64,000 nt of DNA from Adiantum capillus-veneris (GCA_014529385.2 CM043958.1:120682817-120746816); one strand, 5' to 3'. Shown: positions 1 through 12,999, counted from the first letter of the stretch. The notes: a model not told the origin generated them from the sequence alone. A program made the numbers and translations.

Positions 1-152
1 AGCTGACTAATGACTGGCTGATACAATCTGGAAGCTTGTAGCCCCGTCTCATTAATTATAGAGTTTATCCGAGAAAATAGGAGTTACAATATTCTCGATT
101 TATCAAAATAATAAATGTTTTACAAAGAGAACTCTGAAAAATGGTGTCTATG

Positions 153-3100
153 TTAGCTTGTTGCTAACATTCCCCCTCTCCTTGCCTGTGTCGTCCCTTG
201 ACACAGCTTTACGGACTGAAATAGTCTTCGATTGACGGCTAGCGAGGCGGTCTTTAAGCGTATCCAGTGCCTTCTTGTATCTGATTCAGCTTTATTCTTT
301 AGCTCCATTGCTGAGTAGCCTACAAACTTGGATCTAAGGTTGCTGATCATCGGTACAAATATCTTCGTTCGCCAGGTGAAGAATCCAGTGTAGAAAGCTT
401 CTTCAAAGTCGAGCATATTATTCGATGGCAAGAATATACATTTGGCATAGAAGTCGTAAAGGAATTCTTCTGAAGGTTGACTACTCAGATCGTAGCATAT
501 GCCTTTCTTACCTTCTATAAATGATATCCATGGGGCTCCTGTTTGCTCAGGCTCATTAAAAACTTGGATGCATGTGAGCAACATTTTGCAGATCTTATAT
601 AACATGGTGTAGGAGAGATCCGGTAGACTCTTGAAGAAAGACATGGCAACCGTTAGGGTTTTCACCATGTATTCCTCTGTTGCTTGTCCTCTCTCTGGAG
701 CTAGAGCCTAGGGTAGTTAAGCCAAGTTGGCCTCTTCTTTGTCAATGCTTCGTGCTCTTGCCATGTCCCTACTCTGGGTACATGACAAAAAGTTGGGTCT
801 CTTTGAAGGGTTGCAGGGGCTCTTGTGAACAAAATCAGGTATCTTGGATTCTTGTTCAACCAGCTTAACCTCCACTTTGGGTGGTGTTTATTTGCGCCAT
901 CTTCTTGCATATCTTTGTACAGCCTCTCTTTCACCTGTAATAATTTCACTTTGATGAGAGGGTATGGTAGGGATTGTGGTTCCATTGCGCATTAATTTGA
1001 TTGGGAGTGAGTTGAGTGACATTGATAGAGTGTAAAACTCTCAACTCCTAATCCATTGTGGCTTTCCACTACTCATCCACCTCTAGGGTGATCTTCTCCT
1101 TCAGTGCGTCTTCTTCATCTTTTGATAGCTGGACCATTGGCATTGTGTCTGCATCCGTGATATTGATCTAAAAATCCTCATCACCACTCGGCTCTGTTGT
1201 GGACTGTGTCTCAAATTCAGCAAACGAGACCAAGGGTATGTCTAGCTGTGGCAGCTCTGAAGTGCCTGCCTCTTCCTGCGTGTCTGGTTTCCCATCTCTG
1301 AGGAGTTGATTAACTTGCTTGAGCTCTGCTATTTCCTTTAGGAGCTCCTCTTCTCTTTGAACCTCCATCAGTGCCAATCCCTACACTGTGATTGTTCTAG
1401 CTTTAAAAATTCCAAATCAAGATCTTTGTTCTTCTTTTCCAGTGCCTTGTACACTTTGTCAGTTCCTTTGATCGAGGCCACATCTGGATTTTTTCTTATT
1501 TGCCGCAAGAAAATTGCCTGATCATTGATCCGCTATTCAGAGTACTGCAGAGAAGCATTGGCAACATCTAATCGCACCTAAATTTTTTGAGCTGACAGAG
1601 ATGTCGTAAGAAGTTCATTCGTCATTCGTAACTTTTGTCAGCTGCTCGTCTTTTGCTTTGTAGGCATCAAATAATTTGGTGAGTAAATCACTTAACTCCT
1701 CCATTTTGTTGTGTTGCCTATCCCTACCTAGCTGGTGTTGTTCAGCTTCTGCCTCATCTCTTGCACCTGCCTTTGAAGATCGGTGATGACAGTCATCCTG
1801 TCTTCTAACTCTCCTTGGAGAGAGTCGATCACCATCTCAAGTTCTTTGGCCTTTGTGCTACGGTTTAATGCTGCTGAACGGAGTTTCTCCTTCATTTCTT
1901 GCATTTTCCATGTATATTCATTGACTTGTACTATTATCTCATCGTTTGACTGCCACTCCTCCTGTCGTGCTAGTTGAGATGTGTATGCAGCCTCATGTGT
2001 GTCTTTCTGCTGCGTCGTAGTTGCTGGTTATTCTTGTGTTGAGGTAGAGGGTTGGTCTTCTTCTTGGTCATCCTGAGACTTTGATGCCTCAACAGTTTTT
2101 GGATGAGTAGAAGTAGATGGTGATGGCTCAGACCTTGTTGTCTTTTCTCATGCCTGCCTTTCTTCATTCTCTGGCTCAGGTTCTTTCTCTTGTGCAGTGG
2201 TAGACTCTTTTTCTGGATCTGCTTCTTTATCAGCCTCTTTTTCAAATTCACTTGCCTTTTTCTCTTTAGGCTTTTGAGTATTTTCGGTGGCCTTCTCCTG
2301 TTCCGGATCGGCTTCTTTCTCTTTTTGTCTCCCGTGCTGGTCAGCTTCTTGTGCGGATTCTATTTGTTTGGTGGGCTCAAAATATTTCTCTTTCTCAGGT
2401 GATGGTGGTGGGCTTGGCATGGGGTGTTCCTGTTGTTTGGTAGGCGGTGAGGCTGGTCTGGGAGATCCATATCCTTGCTCTTATGTTTCTTCTCTAGCCA
2501 TCTCATTGGCTTGTCTTTGTTCTTCCACCTCTTTGGCTTTTCTTACCGCGTCTTCTGTCTCCTTTAGCTTGAGGGCTTCGGCTTCTTGGTACATTCTTTT
2601 CAATCTTTCTGTCGGATCTTCAGTCTCTTTTCTTGTATGGTGTTTCGTTCTAGGGCCTTTAAGTCTAGCAAGTACCCATTTCTCTGGGTCCTTCCCTTGT
2701 GCTTGTCTATTGTGCTGGTAGGCCTATTTCTCTCTTTCAAAGCGCGTTGGCTTTTGGGTTGGCTCTTCTTGGTGTGTGGCCACAACTTTTCTTTCATTTC
2801 TTCTCTATGAGCTCTCTTTTCCTCGTTGTCAGAGCTCTCGCTGTTGTGCCTTTCGGGCGAGCTGTCAGCAGCTGATTCTTCATCGGATTTATATGATCTT
2901 TTTCCTGACCTTATAACTCTTGGAGAGGGTTGTGTTGCCAATATCTAGGTGTTCTGGTCAGGAGCAAGCGGTTGATTGTCGGCCATGCTGATGGCATGAT
3001 ACACTATTCATTTCACAACCTCTAGCACACCCAAGTAAGTGGTTTTTCCTTCCTTCTTGGTGCCCTTCAAAGTGGTCAAGACATACTGCGCGTGGTCCAC

Positions 3101-3766
3101 TAGTTGCCTTGTTGTCGACTTGAGAACTTGAGTGAATGTGGTGGCCACGGCGTGATTTGGCGTAGTGTACCTTGGTGGCCTTTTTGCCAAGAAATGGAAG
3201 TGCTGGTGGTACAAGTGGGCTGACTCTTCCACTTGCTTGTGAATTAAATCGGTGAATGTAGTTGCGGCTGTCTCTTTGGTAAATGTTCATGTAGTTTTTT
3301 TGTCCCTTGCTCGCATGGTCATTCCTTCTGTGGGCAGTCTGAGTGCCTCTGCCACTATCTCTTTAGTGATGACCACTTTGACCTTGTTTCCTTGGGTGTC
3401 AGATATATGTGTGGTTCCATCTTCTTTAATTGTGGTTAGAAGCTCATAAGCTTTCTGAAAATCCACTCCACAAGGCTCTTGTTCGTAAAAATCCATGAGT
3501 CCCAGTCCGTGGTTAGCTTCTTTGGTTTCTGGTTTGGCGGTTACATCATAGACTTTCTTGGGCAAGAATTGCAGCTCCACCTGATGCCCCTCTTCACTCT
3601 TGAACCTGCCAGTGAAGACTGTACTGGGATGTTCTTCTAACTGTTCTCTCGAGAGGTACGATGCCTTGGCTGCTTTGACTGAATCGGGGTCTAGTTGATA
3701 AGCGGGCAGTTCATGTAGCTTTTCCTTTTGGTTGAGCTTCTTCTTGGACCTCTCCGCTGCTTGCAT
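153..3766 (-). pseudogene. decayed ~1,200-codon charged ORF, possibly plant transposon-protein-like
   Basis: A coding remnant reads leftward from an ATG near 3,766 to a stop at 153, broken by several stops and frame changes. The N-terminal part (3,287-3,766, 3,008-3,232, 2,600-2,941) stays in one frame. It holds a block resembling the helical plant 'putative transposon protein' domain (VDFQKAYELL, then VVITKEIVAEALRLP); that match is recalled, not searched. The middle (1,970-2,941) is very rich in E, K, Q, S and P, and 1,168-1,377 looks like coiled coil. The C-terminal part (153-668) is a clean 171-codon segment. No catalytic motif is visible. It could be an accessory ORF of a large LTR element whose ends I cannot find, or a multicopy gene captured by one. 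The frame conservation shows it was once coding; function is unknown. Confidence 0.45.
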
Positions 3767-5945
3767 GGCTCTTGTTTAGTGAATAGAGTGCAAAGATAAC
3801 AGATTTGTTGGAATTTTCTCTGAAATGTCCTTTAGGCTGAAATGCTGACAATTTTTGGTCCAATTTGCTTCAAATCAATTTTTGAACAAGAAAAGATGCA
3901 TAAAAACATGTAAGAAACAAAACTGTAAAGTCAAAACAAATATTTGCAACCAAAGTAAATAATTGTGATTATTTACAGTTGAGAAAATTTTTCAAAATTT
4001 TGCAAACTTGGCTTCATACGCTGGAAATATATACCAAATACATGCTCTGAGTGAAATATGGGCTCATTTGGATGCATAGGGTAAAAATGGTACTAGATTT
4101 TGGCTTTAGGTCTCCGAAACAGTAGATATAAAGGAAATTTGAGATTTTGAGCTCCAAATTGGTTCAAATTTGGCTAGTGGACCCAACACCTCATGTACTT
4201 TGGATGTACGATGGAAAACTATCAAAACTCCCCACTTTTGATTAGAAAGTAAATGATCACGATTATTAACTTTCCTTCCAAAATTGAAATTTTATGGTAC
4301 AAACTAATTCTAGGTATTGTATAGACCCTGTATATGAGGTATAAGGTGATTTGGATCAAAAAATCTGGTCCATAACCAAGAATTTGGCTTGCAAAGACTT
4401 CACTGCATTTTTTTGACAATTTTCCAAGTAATGGGTGGTCATTTTGGCTCATACTTGATTTTTGGCATATAATAGGTGTGTACACATGATAGGTGAGGTG
4501 AGGTGACAATTTCCAAGCAAAACTGATGCAAAAGTAAATAATTGCAATTATTTACAACAATGACAATTTCTTTGCAAAACTCACAAATTTTGACCTCGAC
4601 ATATTCCATACACCTAATACAAGTCCTAATTTGAATTTGGTCAAGTTTGGTCATGCCGACATCACTTTGTGCTTTGTCGACTCTGAAATCACCGTTTTTT
4701 GTGACTACTCTGCCTGTTGGGTTGGTCGGTCAACTTTGAGGCTTTGGACTTTTATTCACAGCATAGTCGTGAAGCAACATGTCCAATTCTGGCTCATTTG
4801 GAGTCAGTTTGACCTTGTATGTCCAATTTGACGCTTTGTAACTTTCGAGCCGTTTTTTGCTTTTCGAGGGCTTTGCTTGATGGATTTCACCAAACCAATC
4901 ATATACATTGTATATGGACCTCATAAGCAAGCCATCTGTGGAGTCAGGTTGGAATTCAGGCATTTGCCAAAAACCTAACTTTTCTACTGGGGAACCCCTT
5001 GACCCTAGCTGAATGGTCAAATGATGATATAGAAAGGTTCTATTATGTTAGGGCATGCTATGCTTCAAATCCCATCTGATTTGGTCAAGCTGGCAGGCCG
5101 CTATGGTCAGTTTTAGGTCGTAGGTCTTCTTGCACTACTCGGTTTCTAGGGTTTTTTTAAGGGCTTTAAACTAGCTACCGGCCGTACAATTTGGATCATT
5201 GTCGTGTAAGGAACTTACCCCTCATGTCTCATGTGAGATGGCGCTGAAAATGGTCAACTGTGGGCTCCAGAAAAGTAACAGGAAAGAGGCCGAAATCTCT
5301 CTCTGCAAAGACTCCAAGTGGAAATGAGGTGGTTTTAGCCTACCTTGGATATCTATACCCGGACTTCCCAAACCAAATTTCCCCAGATTCCCCCGTTAGT
5401 CCTACTAGGCCATGAAATCTATGTTAGACTCAAAAATTTCCCTGATCGGATTCCTGTAGCTCATTCTGCAAGAATTTTGCAAAAGTAGGCCTGTCCGCCT
5501 AATTTAGGCTTCCCGCTTCCATCTTCTGATTTTATTGAAAATCTTTGTGCTTGTCTGCTTTGTTTTTCTGATCACCATCATGTCTTCTGTTTTTCCATCT
5601 GAGCTTCCCTGCTATTTGACCTGTTTATTTGAAAAAATCAAAGAAAATAGCAAAATGCTCTAAAAAAGTAAAGTAAAAATCTGATAATTAAAAAAATCCA
5701 TTGAAAAATACACTTTATTGTTTTTTGTTAGATTTTTCTATTTTTAAGCCCTATTATCAATAAAAATAATAAAAAATATCCAAAAAATGACTATTTTTAA
5801 TGATTTTTTGATAGTATATACACTATTTACACTCATCAGGAAGATATTATCAATGAATTTTCCCTTGATGATGATCTTAGTACTTAGTGCCCTTCCACCC
5901 CTCCTAGCTGGCATACTCCGGACGACTGTGTCCATGGGTTGAACA
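3767..5945. repeat. AT-rich spacer with decayed ~290-bp tandem repeats
   Basis: No credible gene. Three diverged copies of a block start near 3,955, 4,247 and 4,534, about 290 bp apart. Each begins with an AT palindrome. The copy at 4,534-4,555 is a perfect 22-bp palindrome: GTAAATAATTG followed directly by its reverse complement. The other two are imperfect. Phrases such as 'tttggctcat' and 'caaatttggct' recur between them. 5,040-5,900 holds AT-rich sequence and a purine run on the minus strand near 5,890. It may be an LTR or leader of the ORF at 153-3,766, but I found no partner LTR. Confidence 0.4.
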
Positions 5946-6068
5946 ATTGTGTCTATGGATAGCCATGGTTGGCTCTACCATGCTATGAAGATCAATGCAA
6001 TTCAAACCAATATGTTGTGCAAGAGGTGGGTCTTGAGTAGTTGACTCAAGGGTTTCCGATGTCGAGGT

Positions 6069-7050
6069 TTACTGCTGATGTCTTCCAAAGAGCAAATGTG
6101 GTAGCTTGTGTGCTCTCTGTTTGATTGTACCATCCGGATGCTTCAACACATTGATTGCTTGAGCTGTTGGTAGCACTTTTGACTGTTGTCGAGATTTTTC
6201 TCGCCATTGGTAGCTTGGTTGGCTTGGTGCTGCATGGTGTGGGGAAGTCTTTTGAGACTTAGCTCGCCATTGCTTGATTGGTTTTACGATTTGTGGAGAA
6301 GATAAGAGCTCCTTTTTCCTCCAAACCATTTCCATGTTAGGTTCCTTGCGCGGAGATGCTTGTCTCTGTGTTTTAACCCTTGGAACCACCTTTTGTTTTG
6401 TCTGTGATGTTTTAGGCACCCAGATCTCAATCAGTTTATCTTTAAGCTGTGCTTTTGGTACCCAAATTTTCTTGACTCCTTGCATGCTATCTGTAGCATT
6501 TGATTGGTGAGGGGATGGAGAAGATTGACTACTTCGTGGTTTGGTCTGCTGATTACTACTTTTCCATTCCTCCTTGCTTGGTGCAATTGGAACAATGAGT
6601 TGCCCTCCTTTATGTGATAGCTTTAGCTGATTCGTATCCCAATCTGGCACTGCTTTGTATATTTGCTTCCAGGGAATTCCAAGGATCATCGTCTCATTCA
6701 TGTGTTCATCTGGTAAGCATACAAACTGATGAGGACATGAACATCCATGTACTATCACGTTCAAGTTGAGTACTCCCAATGTTGGAGTTGGGTTCTTGTT
6801 GCATCCTTTGATTGTCGCTATTCTTGTTGTCAATGCTTGACTTGTTGCCTTCTTGTATGTGGAATATCTGACTGCATCTACTCTAGCTCCTGTGTCGACC
6901 AAAGTATTGGTGCTATAATGATTGTTGAGCTTTACTTTGATGTGCAGGTCCATTCCATCTAACCAATCATCATCTGTTGAAACTGTGTCTTTAGGTAATT
7001 CCCATTGTCGATCATCTATTTCCAGAGGGTTGATGAGAATCGGTATCTAT
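6069..7050 (-). pseudogene. TE-1 second retropepsin-like domain plus W-x-P/x-K tail, downstream of integrase
   Basis: A block reading DDDWLDGMDLHIKVKL leads into NTLVDTGARVD (Asp codon near 6,894-6,896), then KGCNKNPTPTLGVLNL, VCLPDEHMNETMILGIPWK and a terminal beta-like strand. DTGA followed about 75 residues later by hydrophobic-hydrophobic-Gly (MILG) is the retropepsin signature. The tail repeats IWVPKAQL, IWVPKTSQ, VWRKKEL, QWRAKSQ, QWREKSR in a basic context. The 295-codon segment is open from 6,953 to its stop at 6,069, and its frame extends upstream to about 7,045. TE-6 has the same block after its integrase. Position after integrase is unusual; function as a protease is inference. Confidence 0.75.
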
Positions 7051-7156
7051 TGATTCTTGAGAGCAGCTTTTCGCTTGAGCTTCCTCTTGGGCTTCATTAA
7101 TAACCTGCTGTCGTTTGATCTTCCTTTTTTTGGCTGCATGCATTCTTTCTAGCAAT

Positions 7157-8354
7157 TCATTGGTTTAGTGGCAAATTGTATTTCTTTAAACGACATCCAC
7201 TAATCCAATCAGCCATTGGTTCACCATCTAGGGTGGACAACTTTACTGCTCCACTTGGAGATACATCTTCAATGATAAATGGTCCGTTTCCCTTTTTCTT
7301 AAACTTGGGAATGTGTTGCTTAGGGAAATAGACTAAAACTAAGTCCCCTTTCTTGAAGATTTTTGTGATTAAGTGGGAATCAAAAAATTGTTTTTGTTTC
7401 CGCTTTTGTGCATAGATATGAGCTACAGCAGTTAGCCTTTGCTCGTCTAGCTTTTCCAAATCTTTGAGTCTTTTTGACAATTCATGTCCAATCCACTCAA
7501 GATTCTGTGCTACCCTTAGTGTTGGCAATAGAAATTCTATTGGTAGTATGGCATCAAGACCATAAACAAGGTTAAAGGGTGTAGCATTTAGAGCTATTTT
7601 GAATGAAACTCGATAAGCCCATAGAGCAGCATGTAGATTCATTTCCCAGTCTGTCCTTCCTGAACTAACCACTTTGGTCAGTATCGAGCTAATAATTCGT
7701 ATGCTCAGCTTGTCCGTTTGCTTGTGGGTGATAGGGAGTTGATTTGTTATGGATTACCATAAACTCATTAAGAAAATACTCAATTACCTCATTGAGGAAA
7801 TGAGTTCCCCGACCACTGACAACCTCTATTGGTAGTCCATATCTTGTGAATACATAATCATATAAGAATGCAGCAGTGGTTCTAGCGTCATTCTTTTGAG
7901 TTTCTTTAGGCTCGGCCCACTTGGTCAAATAGTCCATAGCTACAATGATATATTGAGCTTCGGTTCTATATGTAGGTGGCTCTATTGGTCCAACAAAATC
8001 TATACCCCATTTTGCAAAATCTCTAGCCTGCATCATTGGTCTTAAGGGCATGCTATCTACTCGTGTTGGCATTTTTTCTCGTTGACAAGCATCACACCTT
8101 TGAATATATTCGTTGGCATTTGCAAAAAGGGTTGGCCACCATATGCCTGCCATCAAGATTGCTCTTGCGATGGTTTCACTAGAAAAGTGACCTCCAGCTA
8201 ATCTAGCATGTGCTTGTTCTATAATTGAAATATACTCGTTTTCATTTGCACAAAGACACAAATGTTGATCTTTGCTTCTCTGATACAATTGGTTCCCAAT
8301 AAGAGCATAATCTCTTGCTTCAGCTTCATTTTCCCTTTGATGGCGTTTACTCAT
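7157..8354 (-). pseudogene. TE-1 integrase core and GPY/F-like C-terminus
   Basis: H2C2 is followed by the core: first Asp in KWGIDFVGPIEP, third catalytic residue Glu in NGQAEHTN. The second Asp is lost: VVSGRGTHF stands where TE-6 has IVSDNGTHF. The frame changes at about 7,680. Then come FNLVYGLDAILPIEFLLPTLRVA and a GPF module (GNGPFIIEDVSPSGAVKLSTLDGEP). No chromodomain follows. Loss of the DDE aspartate and the split frame make it inactive. Confidence 0.85.
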
Positions 8355-8390
8355 ATCCTCAGAAAATCTTCGGCTTGATAAGTAAGTAAC

Positions 8391-8690
8391 CTAATAATTA
8401 CTCCACTTAGGAACATGTGACATTTGAAATAATGTTACATGAGGTATGGGTGTCTGTTTTTGACATTGAGGGAAATCCTTTACAAAAGATCTAACATCTC
8501 TCCTCATAGTCAGCCAAAATACTCCAAGTCTCAAGATTCGTTGCATAGTTTGGTATTTCGCAAAGTGAAGTCCTACTATGGTAACATGTGCTTGACTTAG
8601 GTACTGTTCTTTATCTTCAAGATTAATGCATAAAAGCAATATCTCATCCCGATTTCTTTTGTATAGCCTACCAGCTAGTAATTGATACAT
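8391..8690 (-). pseudogene. TE-1 extra H2C2 zinc-binding module
   Basis: A full integrase-type zinc module lies upstream of the integrase's own one. It reads LAGRLYKRNRDEILLLCIN, QAHVTIVGLHFAKYQTMQRILRLGVFW, and ends DFPQCQK, where CPQC is expected, so one Cys is now Phe. A second, separate module follows at about 8,050-8,340 (QAHARLAGGHFSSETI...RCDACQR). TE-6 has only one. The module normally helps assemble integrase on the DNA ends. Whether the doubling is a lineage trait or a local event needs other copies. Confidence 0.65.
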
Positions 8691-9288
8691 AGCCGACTTG
8701 AGCTATTATCATCAATGACACAATGTTTTTCGACCATGTAGGTATCATTTCTACGGAGAACAAATAGGCATCTTGTAGATCATCGTCTACCCCTTTAGGT
8801 GATTCCCCTAAAACAATCCTTGACAAATGATATGCTCGTTGATATGTAGTGTCTTTTTTTACAACCACAGTGAAATCAAATTTCAGAAGAATGATAAACC
8901 ATCTCACTATTCTCCCTGTGCTGCATGGCTTGTTGACCAAGTACAACAAAGCTTGGTGGTCCACAAAGAACACAAACTTATTGGCTAATAGGTAATATCT
9001 ATACTTTTTAACGGCATAGATCATTACTTATCCTTATCTTTCGGTGGTGGTGTAATTCTTTTCCTCCATGTTCAATTTTCGGCTAGCATAAGAAATAGGA
9101 AAGTCAATTTTCTTGTCTCCTGGTTGAGCTAGTATACAACCAATAGAAAAATTGGAAGCATCTACATGTACGTGGAATACTTTACCCCAATCTGGTGCTT
9201 TCAATATTGGAGCTGAGGTGAGAGCTTGCTTAAGCTTCATGAAGGATTCTTCACATGCCTCGGTCCATTCAAAGTGTGTAATCCACAA
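8668..9288 (-). pseudogene. TE-1 RNase H
   Basis: The first catalytic Asp is in VHVDASNFSIGCILAQPG. The Glu region is KNYTTTER (stop just after), then YAVKKYRYYLLANKFVFFVDHQALL with the next Asp, then YHLSRI and GVDDDLQDAYLF. These match TE-6 almost word for word (NYTTTEREGLAMVYAVKKFR; GVDDELPDTSLF). The domain removes the RNA strand during reverse transcription. It is split over two frames at about 9,030. Confidence 0.85.
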
Positions 9289-10114
9289 TGCCCCATGAAG
9301 GCTTGTACCCCCTTGACTGTTGTTGGTCTTGGCAAATCAGCAATGACATGAATCTTCTCAATATCAATAGCTATGCTAGTTTTAGACACTATATGTCCAA
9401 GAATTTTTCCTTGTTTATCCATAAATGTGCACTTTTCACGATTTAAGCAAATCCTATAAAGTCTACATTTTTCGAATACGTTTTTGAGGTGTTCAAAATG
9501 ATCAGCCCGGATTGATGAATGGAGCATAGATCATCCATATATACTTCTAAGAATTTCCTAAGATATTCTTTGAAAGCATGGCTCATCAACCTTTGAAACG
9601 TGGCTGGAGCATTAGTTAACCCAAACGGAATAACCCGATAGGCAAATATACCCTACTCTATAGCAAAAGCAGTTTTATGCTGATCTTTTGGGTCAACCAA
9701 AAGTTGATTGTATCCCAAAAAGATGTCTAAGAAGATGTAAGCTTTTTTTCCTGAAACTCGTTCTAAAACATGCTCAGTTATCGGAAGAGGAAAGTTGTCT
9801 CCAATGGTAGCTGCATTCATCTTTTTGAGATTAACACACACTCGTAGTTTTCCATTCTTCTTGGGTACTACCACAATTGGAGACACCCAATCTGTGTGTT
9901 CAATTTCGTAAATGAATTTGGTTTCCTTTTGTTTTTCAATCTCTTCTTTTATCTTCCTGGAAAATGTTTCGTTATACGTGTATGGTCTCTGTCTACTTGG
10001 TTTCGCATCATCTATCATGGGTATGGTATGTTGACAGATATCTAGATCAACACCCTTGAGATCCTTGGAAGACCAAGCAAAGATACCTCGGTATTTCTTT
10101 AACAAGCTTAGCAA
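9237..10114 (-). pseudogene. TE-1 reverse transcriptase
   Basis: Typical gypsy RT blocks are seen: HTIPMIDDAKPSRQRPY, WVSPIVVVPKKNGKLRVCVN, GLTNAPATFQRL and the catalytic box EVYMDDLC (about 9,525), which keeps both aspartates. GHIVSK and the connection region follow. A stop interrupts AFAIE*GIFAYR near 9,655, and several frame changes follow. At about 9,280-9,300 the text jumps from FMGHCG directly to the FEWTEACEESF region, so roughly 30-40 residues seen in TE-6 are deleted. RT copies element RNA to DNA; this copy cannot be expressed as one protein. Confidence 0.85.
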
Positions 10115-10722
10115 AATCTTTTCTTCTTCTTATGTTAGGTCATTCGCAATGTAAGCAGGTCTAGGCTCTTCTCCTGGTTCAGCCAAGTCTATCTTTTTAG
10201 CGTTTTCAGGCCCTTTGTAAGACTTGCCTTGTTTTCGTAGTTCCCTAACAGGTTATTTGACTGTGATTTTCCAATCTTGGAGAGTATAATTTTTATAATG
10301 GGATGGAACATGCATTGCATCCTTACGATCCTCTTCCATGGTTTCCATTTCGGTTGTGTATATCTCCTTTAGAGCTTTTTTTGACTCTTGATATTTCTTT
10401 TTCCATTTAACTCTGGTCATGAGTGGCTTCTTATCCTATGGTTTTGCTTGAGTACCCTTTCTTTTTTTTCTTGATGTTTGAGACATTTGTGAGTTTTTCT
10501 TTGAAGGATATTACCAGTTATTTTCTCCTTGACACAATCATTACCATCTATCTGCATCAGGAATTGTGTTTTACTGGATACTGATGGCATAAGTTGTGTT
10601 TTCACAATTCTGGTGTCTCTCTTTCCTCTATACCATTTTTGTCTTCTTGATTTCTGGTTTGGAAAGTCAAAAAACTTTTCCTCCCCTCCTTTTAAGAGTA
10701 ACTTAGCTCTCGTATTCTCTTT

Positions 10723-11550
10723 TTATAACTCCGAATCTTTTGAGGTAGCTGAGTGTTCATCTAAGCCATCAGTGGCATCGTAATAGAGGTCTAAAAAGAC
10801 TTGTTGAGCTTTCATTAAGTCCTTGGGTTCCTCATCTTCATCTTTAATGTTCAGGATTGAAATCATTTGGATGGGAATTGTGTCATAGCCATCCTCATTG
10901 CAAAATTGAGTAGGCATAGACGTATTCACACATACATCCATTGTCGCTAAAATTTGAGTCCACTCGAATGGATCAAATAAATACTCTGGAAAGGGTTCAG
11001 GTACGTAGGCTTCATCTGTGTAGTTCCTTTCTAGGGTACATTCTTCTCGTCTTAAGCTTCCATTTTTTGAAGCTCCACACATCCAAATAGGAGTGTCTTT
11101 GTTTAACCAGGATGTGAGTTTAGTTTCAGCCAAAGAGACTGAATCAAACTCTTGGATGGGTGTTTTCAAGACATCTCTATAAGTGTGATCTTTTAGATTT
11201 AGTGTTGTTATAGATCCCACTTGCTTCAAGTACAGATAGTTGTTTCCCCAATCTTGGATAAGCTGTACCTGTCGCATGAAAGGTCTTTCCAATATGATTT
11301 CATACTTGAGTCTTTTCCCAAAGTCTACTATGGAAAAAGTGTGTTGATATTCAATTCTACAGGAATTGATTATCACTATTTCAAGCAGCACTAATGGTCT
11401 CTCAATGTGTCCGTCAGCCAAGTGCAATTTCATTTGAGTTTGTCTAATGGCTGGCTGTCCCTAGGATTCCCATACTTCTTTAGTGGCTATGGCTATGCCA
11501 GCTCCACTATCCAGTATTGCAATGGTTTCAATGTCATTATATTTCACTGG
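10723..11550 (-). pseudogene. TE-1 first (canonical-position) retropepsin
   Basis: The active-site segment, read at 11,497-11,520, is ILDSGAG, a normal D-S-G-A retropepsin motif. An in-frame TAG follows within about ten codons. Downstream are the flap-like region and the second hydrophobic motif YEIILERPFMRQ, equal to the YEMILGRPFMRE of TE-6 except that the usual G is E. It would be the polyprotein protease. With the broken frame and the altered ILG motif this copy is unlikely to work. 10,115-10,722 is the degenerate linker to RT, with no domain. Confidence 0.75.
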
Positions 11551-12476
11551 AGGGTGGTGTTTCCTTCTTCTTATTCATAATATTCTCCGACTTTGTTCAT
11601 GGGAACTGATCGAATCTCTTTGTTGTCCATTTCATTTTTTAATTTTCCCAAAATTTTCAAGATTAACCCAGTTATCCCCACCTTCTCTAGGGTTTTTTGT
11701 AAATCATTCCACAATTAGGGTCTGAGTTTTAACAGTTCTCCCAAGCTAAGAGTGCATTGGATGGGTGTAGACATGAATGAATGAATGTTGGCTACTTCTA
11801 GAGTCTGTTCAGCTCTTTTTACTTGAGTGGTATTTACACATGATGGATTCATCTTCATTATCTCCCAAGTAAGAAGGTAATGTTTTCAAGGTCAATGGTT
11901 TCGACATTCCTAAAGCTTCCGATCCGCAATCCCCGTACAAGGATTGTATATCCATGTTCATATCAGAAGGTAGGTTATCCAACCAAACTTCCTCTATAGG
12001 AGCTGACTTCAGAGTTTGGCTCCCTTCATTGATCTCTCTCACTTTTTTCCATAAGTGTCCTGGCCAATCTTCCTCTAGGAATGGAATTCCGTCTAAGGCA
12101 TCTTCGTTGTCAGGCACTATAAGCTATGGTTCGTTTGTTTCAAGGTTGGGTTCTGCCACCACATCGGATTTTGCTTTTGTTTCTTTTACCACAAGCTCCT
12201 CAGTTTTTGCAATACTTTCAAGCTTGGATTTTTGTTTTTCAAGTATTTCTTACGTGATTCTTACCAAATTTTGATAAGATTCAAACTTAGCTGCTTCCAT
12301 GTCTGGAGATGGGTAGTTTTTCCATTTGTTTTCCATAGTTTAGCCTGCTTTAAGTCCTGCTTGGTAGGATTCCAAGGCGGCATTAATAAGCTCAAAAATT
12401 TTATCAACCAGAATGGATCCTCCAAATTTCACGGTTGTTTCCTTGAAACTTCACTTCCAATTTCTTTCAACTTTTC

Positions 12477-12975
12477 CTAGAATATCTTCTTTACTTTTTC
12501 CACAATTTCAACCCGTTGTCTTTGTTTTCTCATCTCATATCTTTTGCTCATGCTCCTTTTGATTCTTTGAGAAGAAACTTTCGTATTTTCCGAATCATCA
12601 AAGGAGTTGTGTTTCTTTTTCTTGGTCTGGGCTCTAGTGATTACCTTGATTGGAACAATCGGTTCACTCTCTGATGAGCTACTAGGTATCACTTGAACTA
12701 CATTTACTATTGTTTTACCCTTGTTCAAAGGATTTTTTGGACAATCTTCCAGAAAATGTCCTCCCTTTTTGCAACATTGTATGCAATAGGCTTCAATTGA
12801 TTTGAGGTTTTTGTCAGGCTCTGGACATTCGTTCTTCCAATGGTCATCAACACCACAGTTATGACAGTTTCCTGTTCTTGGCTTCATCATGGGTCTTACC
12901 ATGGGAGGTCTGACACCTTGATTAGCTACATAATATATTGGTGCGAGCTCTGATGGAGCATAAGCTAGGCGACAA
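12477..12975 (-). pseudogene. TE-1 gag C-terminal part with two zinc knuckles
   Basis: The first knuckle, CHNCGVDDHWKNEC, has CX2CX4HX4C spacing. The second, CIQCCKKGGHFLEDC, has CX2CX5HX4C. A basic stretch rich in K and R follows (ITRAQTKKKKHNS). Such knuckles bind RNA during packaging. The words PIYY just upstream also occur at the matching place in TE-6. The capsid domain that should precede it is absent: upstream of about 12,975 the reading frame continues into sequence with no gag similarity. 11,809-12,117 is the downstream linker, acidic and without a motif. Confidence 0.75.
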
Positions 12976-12999
12976 CGGGAGGAGTAAACTCTCGCTGAA

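Larger units (their letters stand above)
5946..12975 (-). mobile_element. TE-1: degenerate Ty3/gypsy element with post-integrase protease
   Basis: Minus-strand fragments occur in the order zinc knuckles, protease, RT, RNase H, two H2C2 modules, integrase core, GPY/F-like C-terminus, then a second retropepsin-like domain. The order and wording match TE-6, but the copy is broken by many stops, frameshifts and a deletion between RT and RNase H. No LTR pair, primer site or target duplication was found. The 5' side (capsid and leader) is cut off near 12,975, where the sequence changes to unrelated DNA. Without LTRs I treat it as a truncated copy of an Athila/Tat-like lineage that lacks a chromodomain. 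Confidence 0.8.
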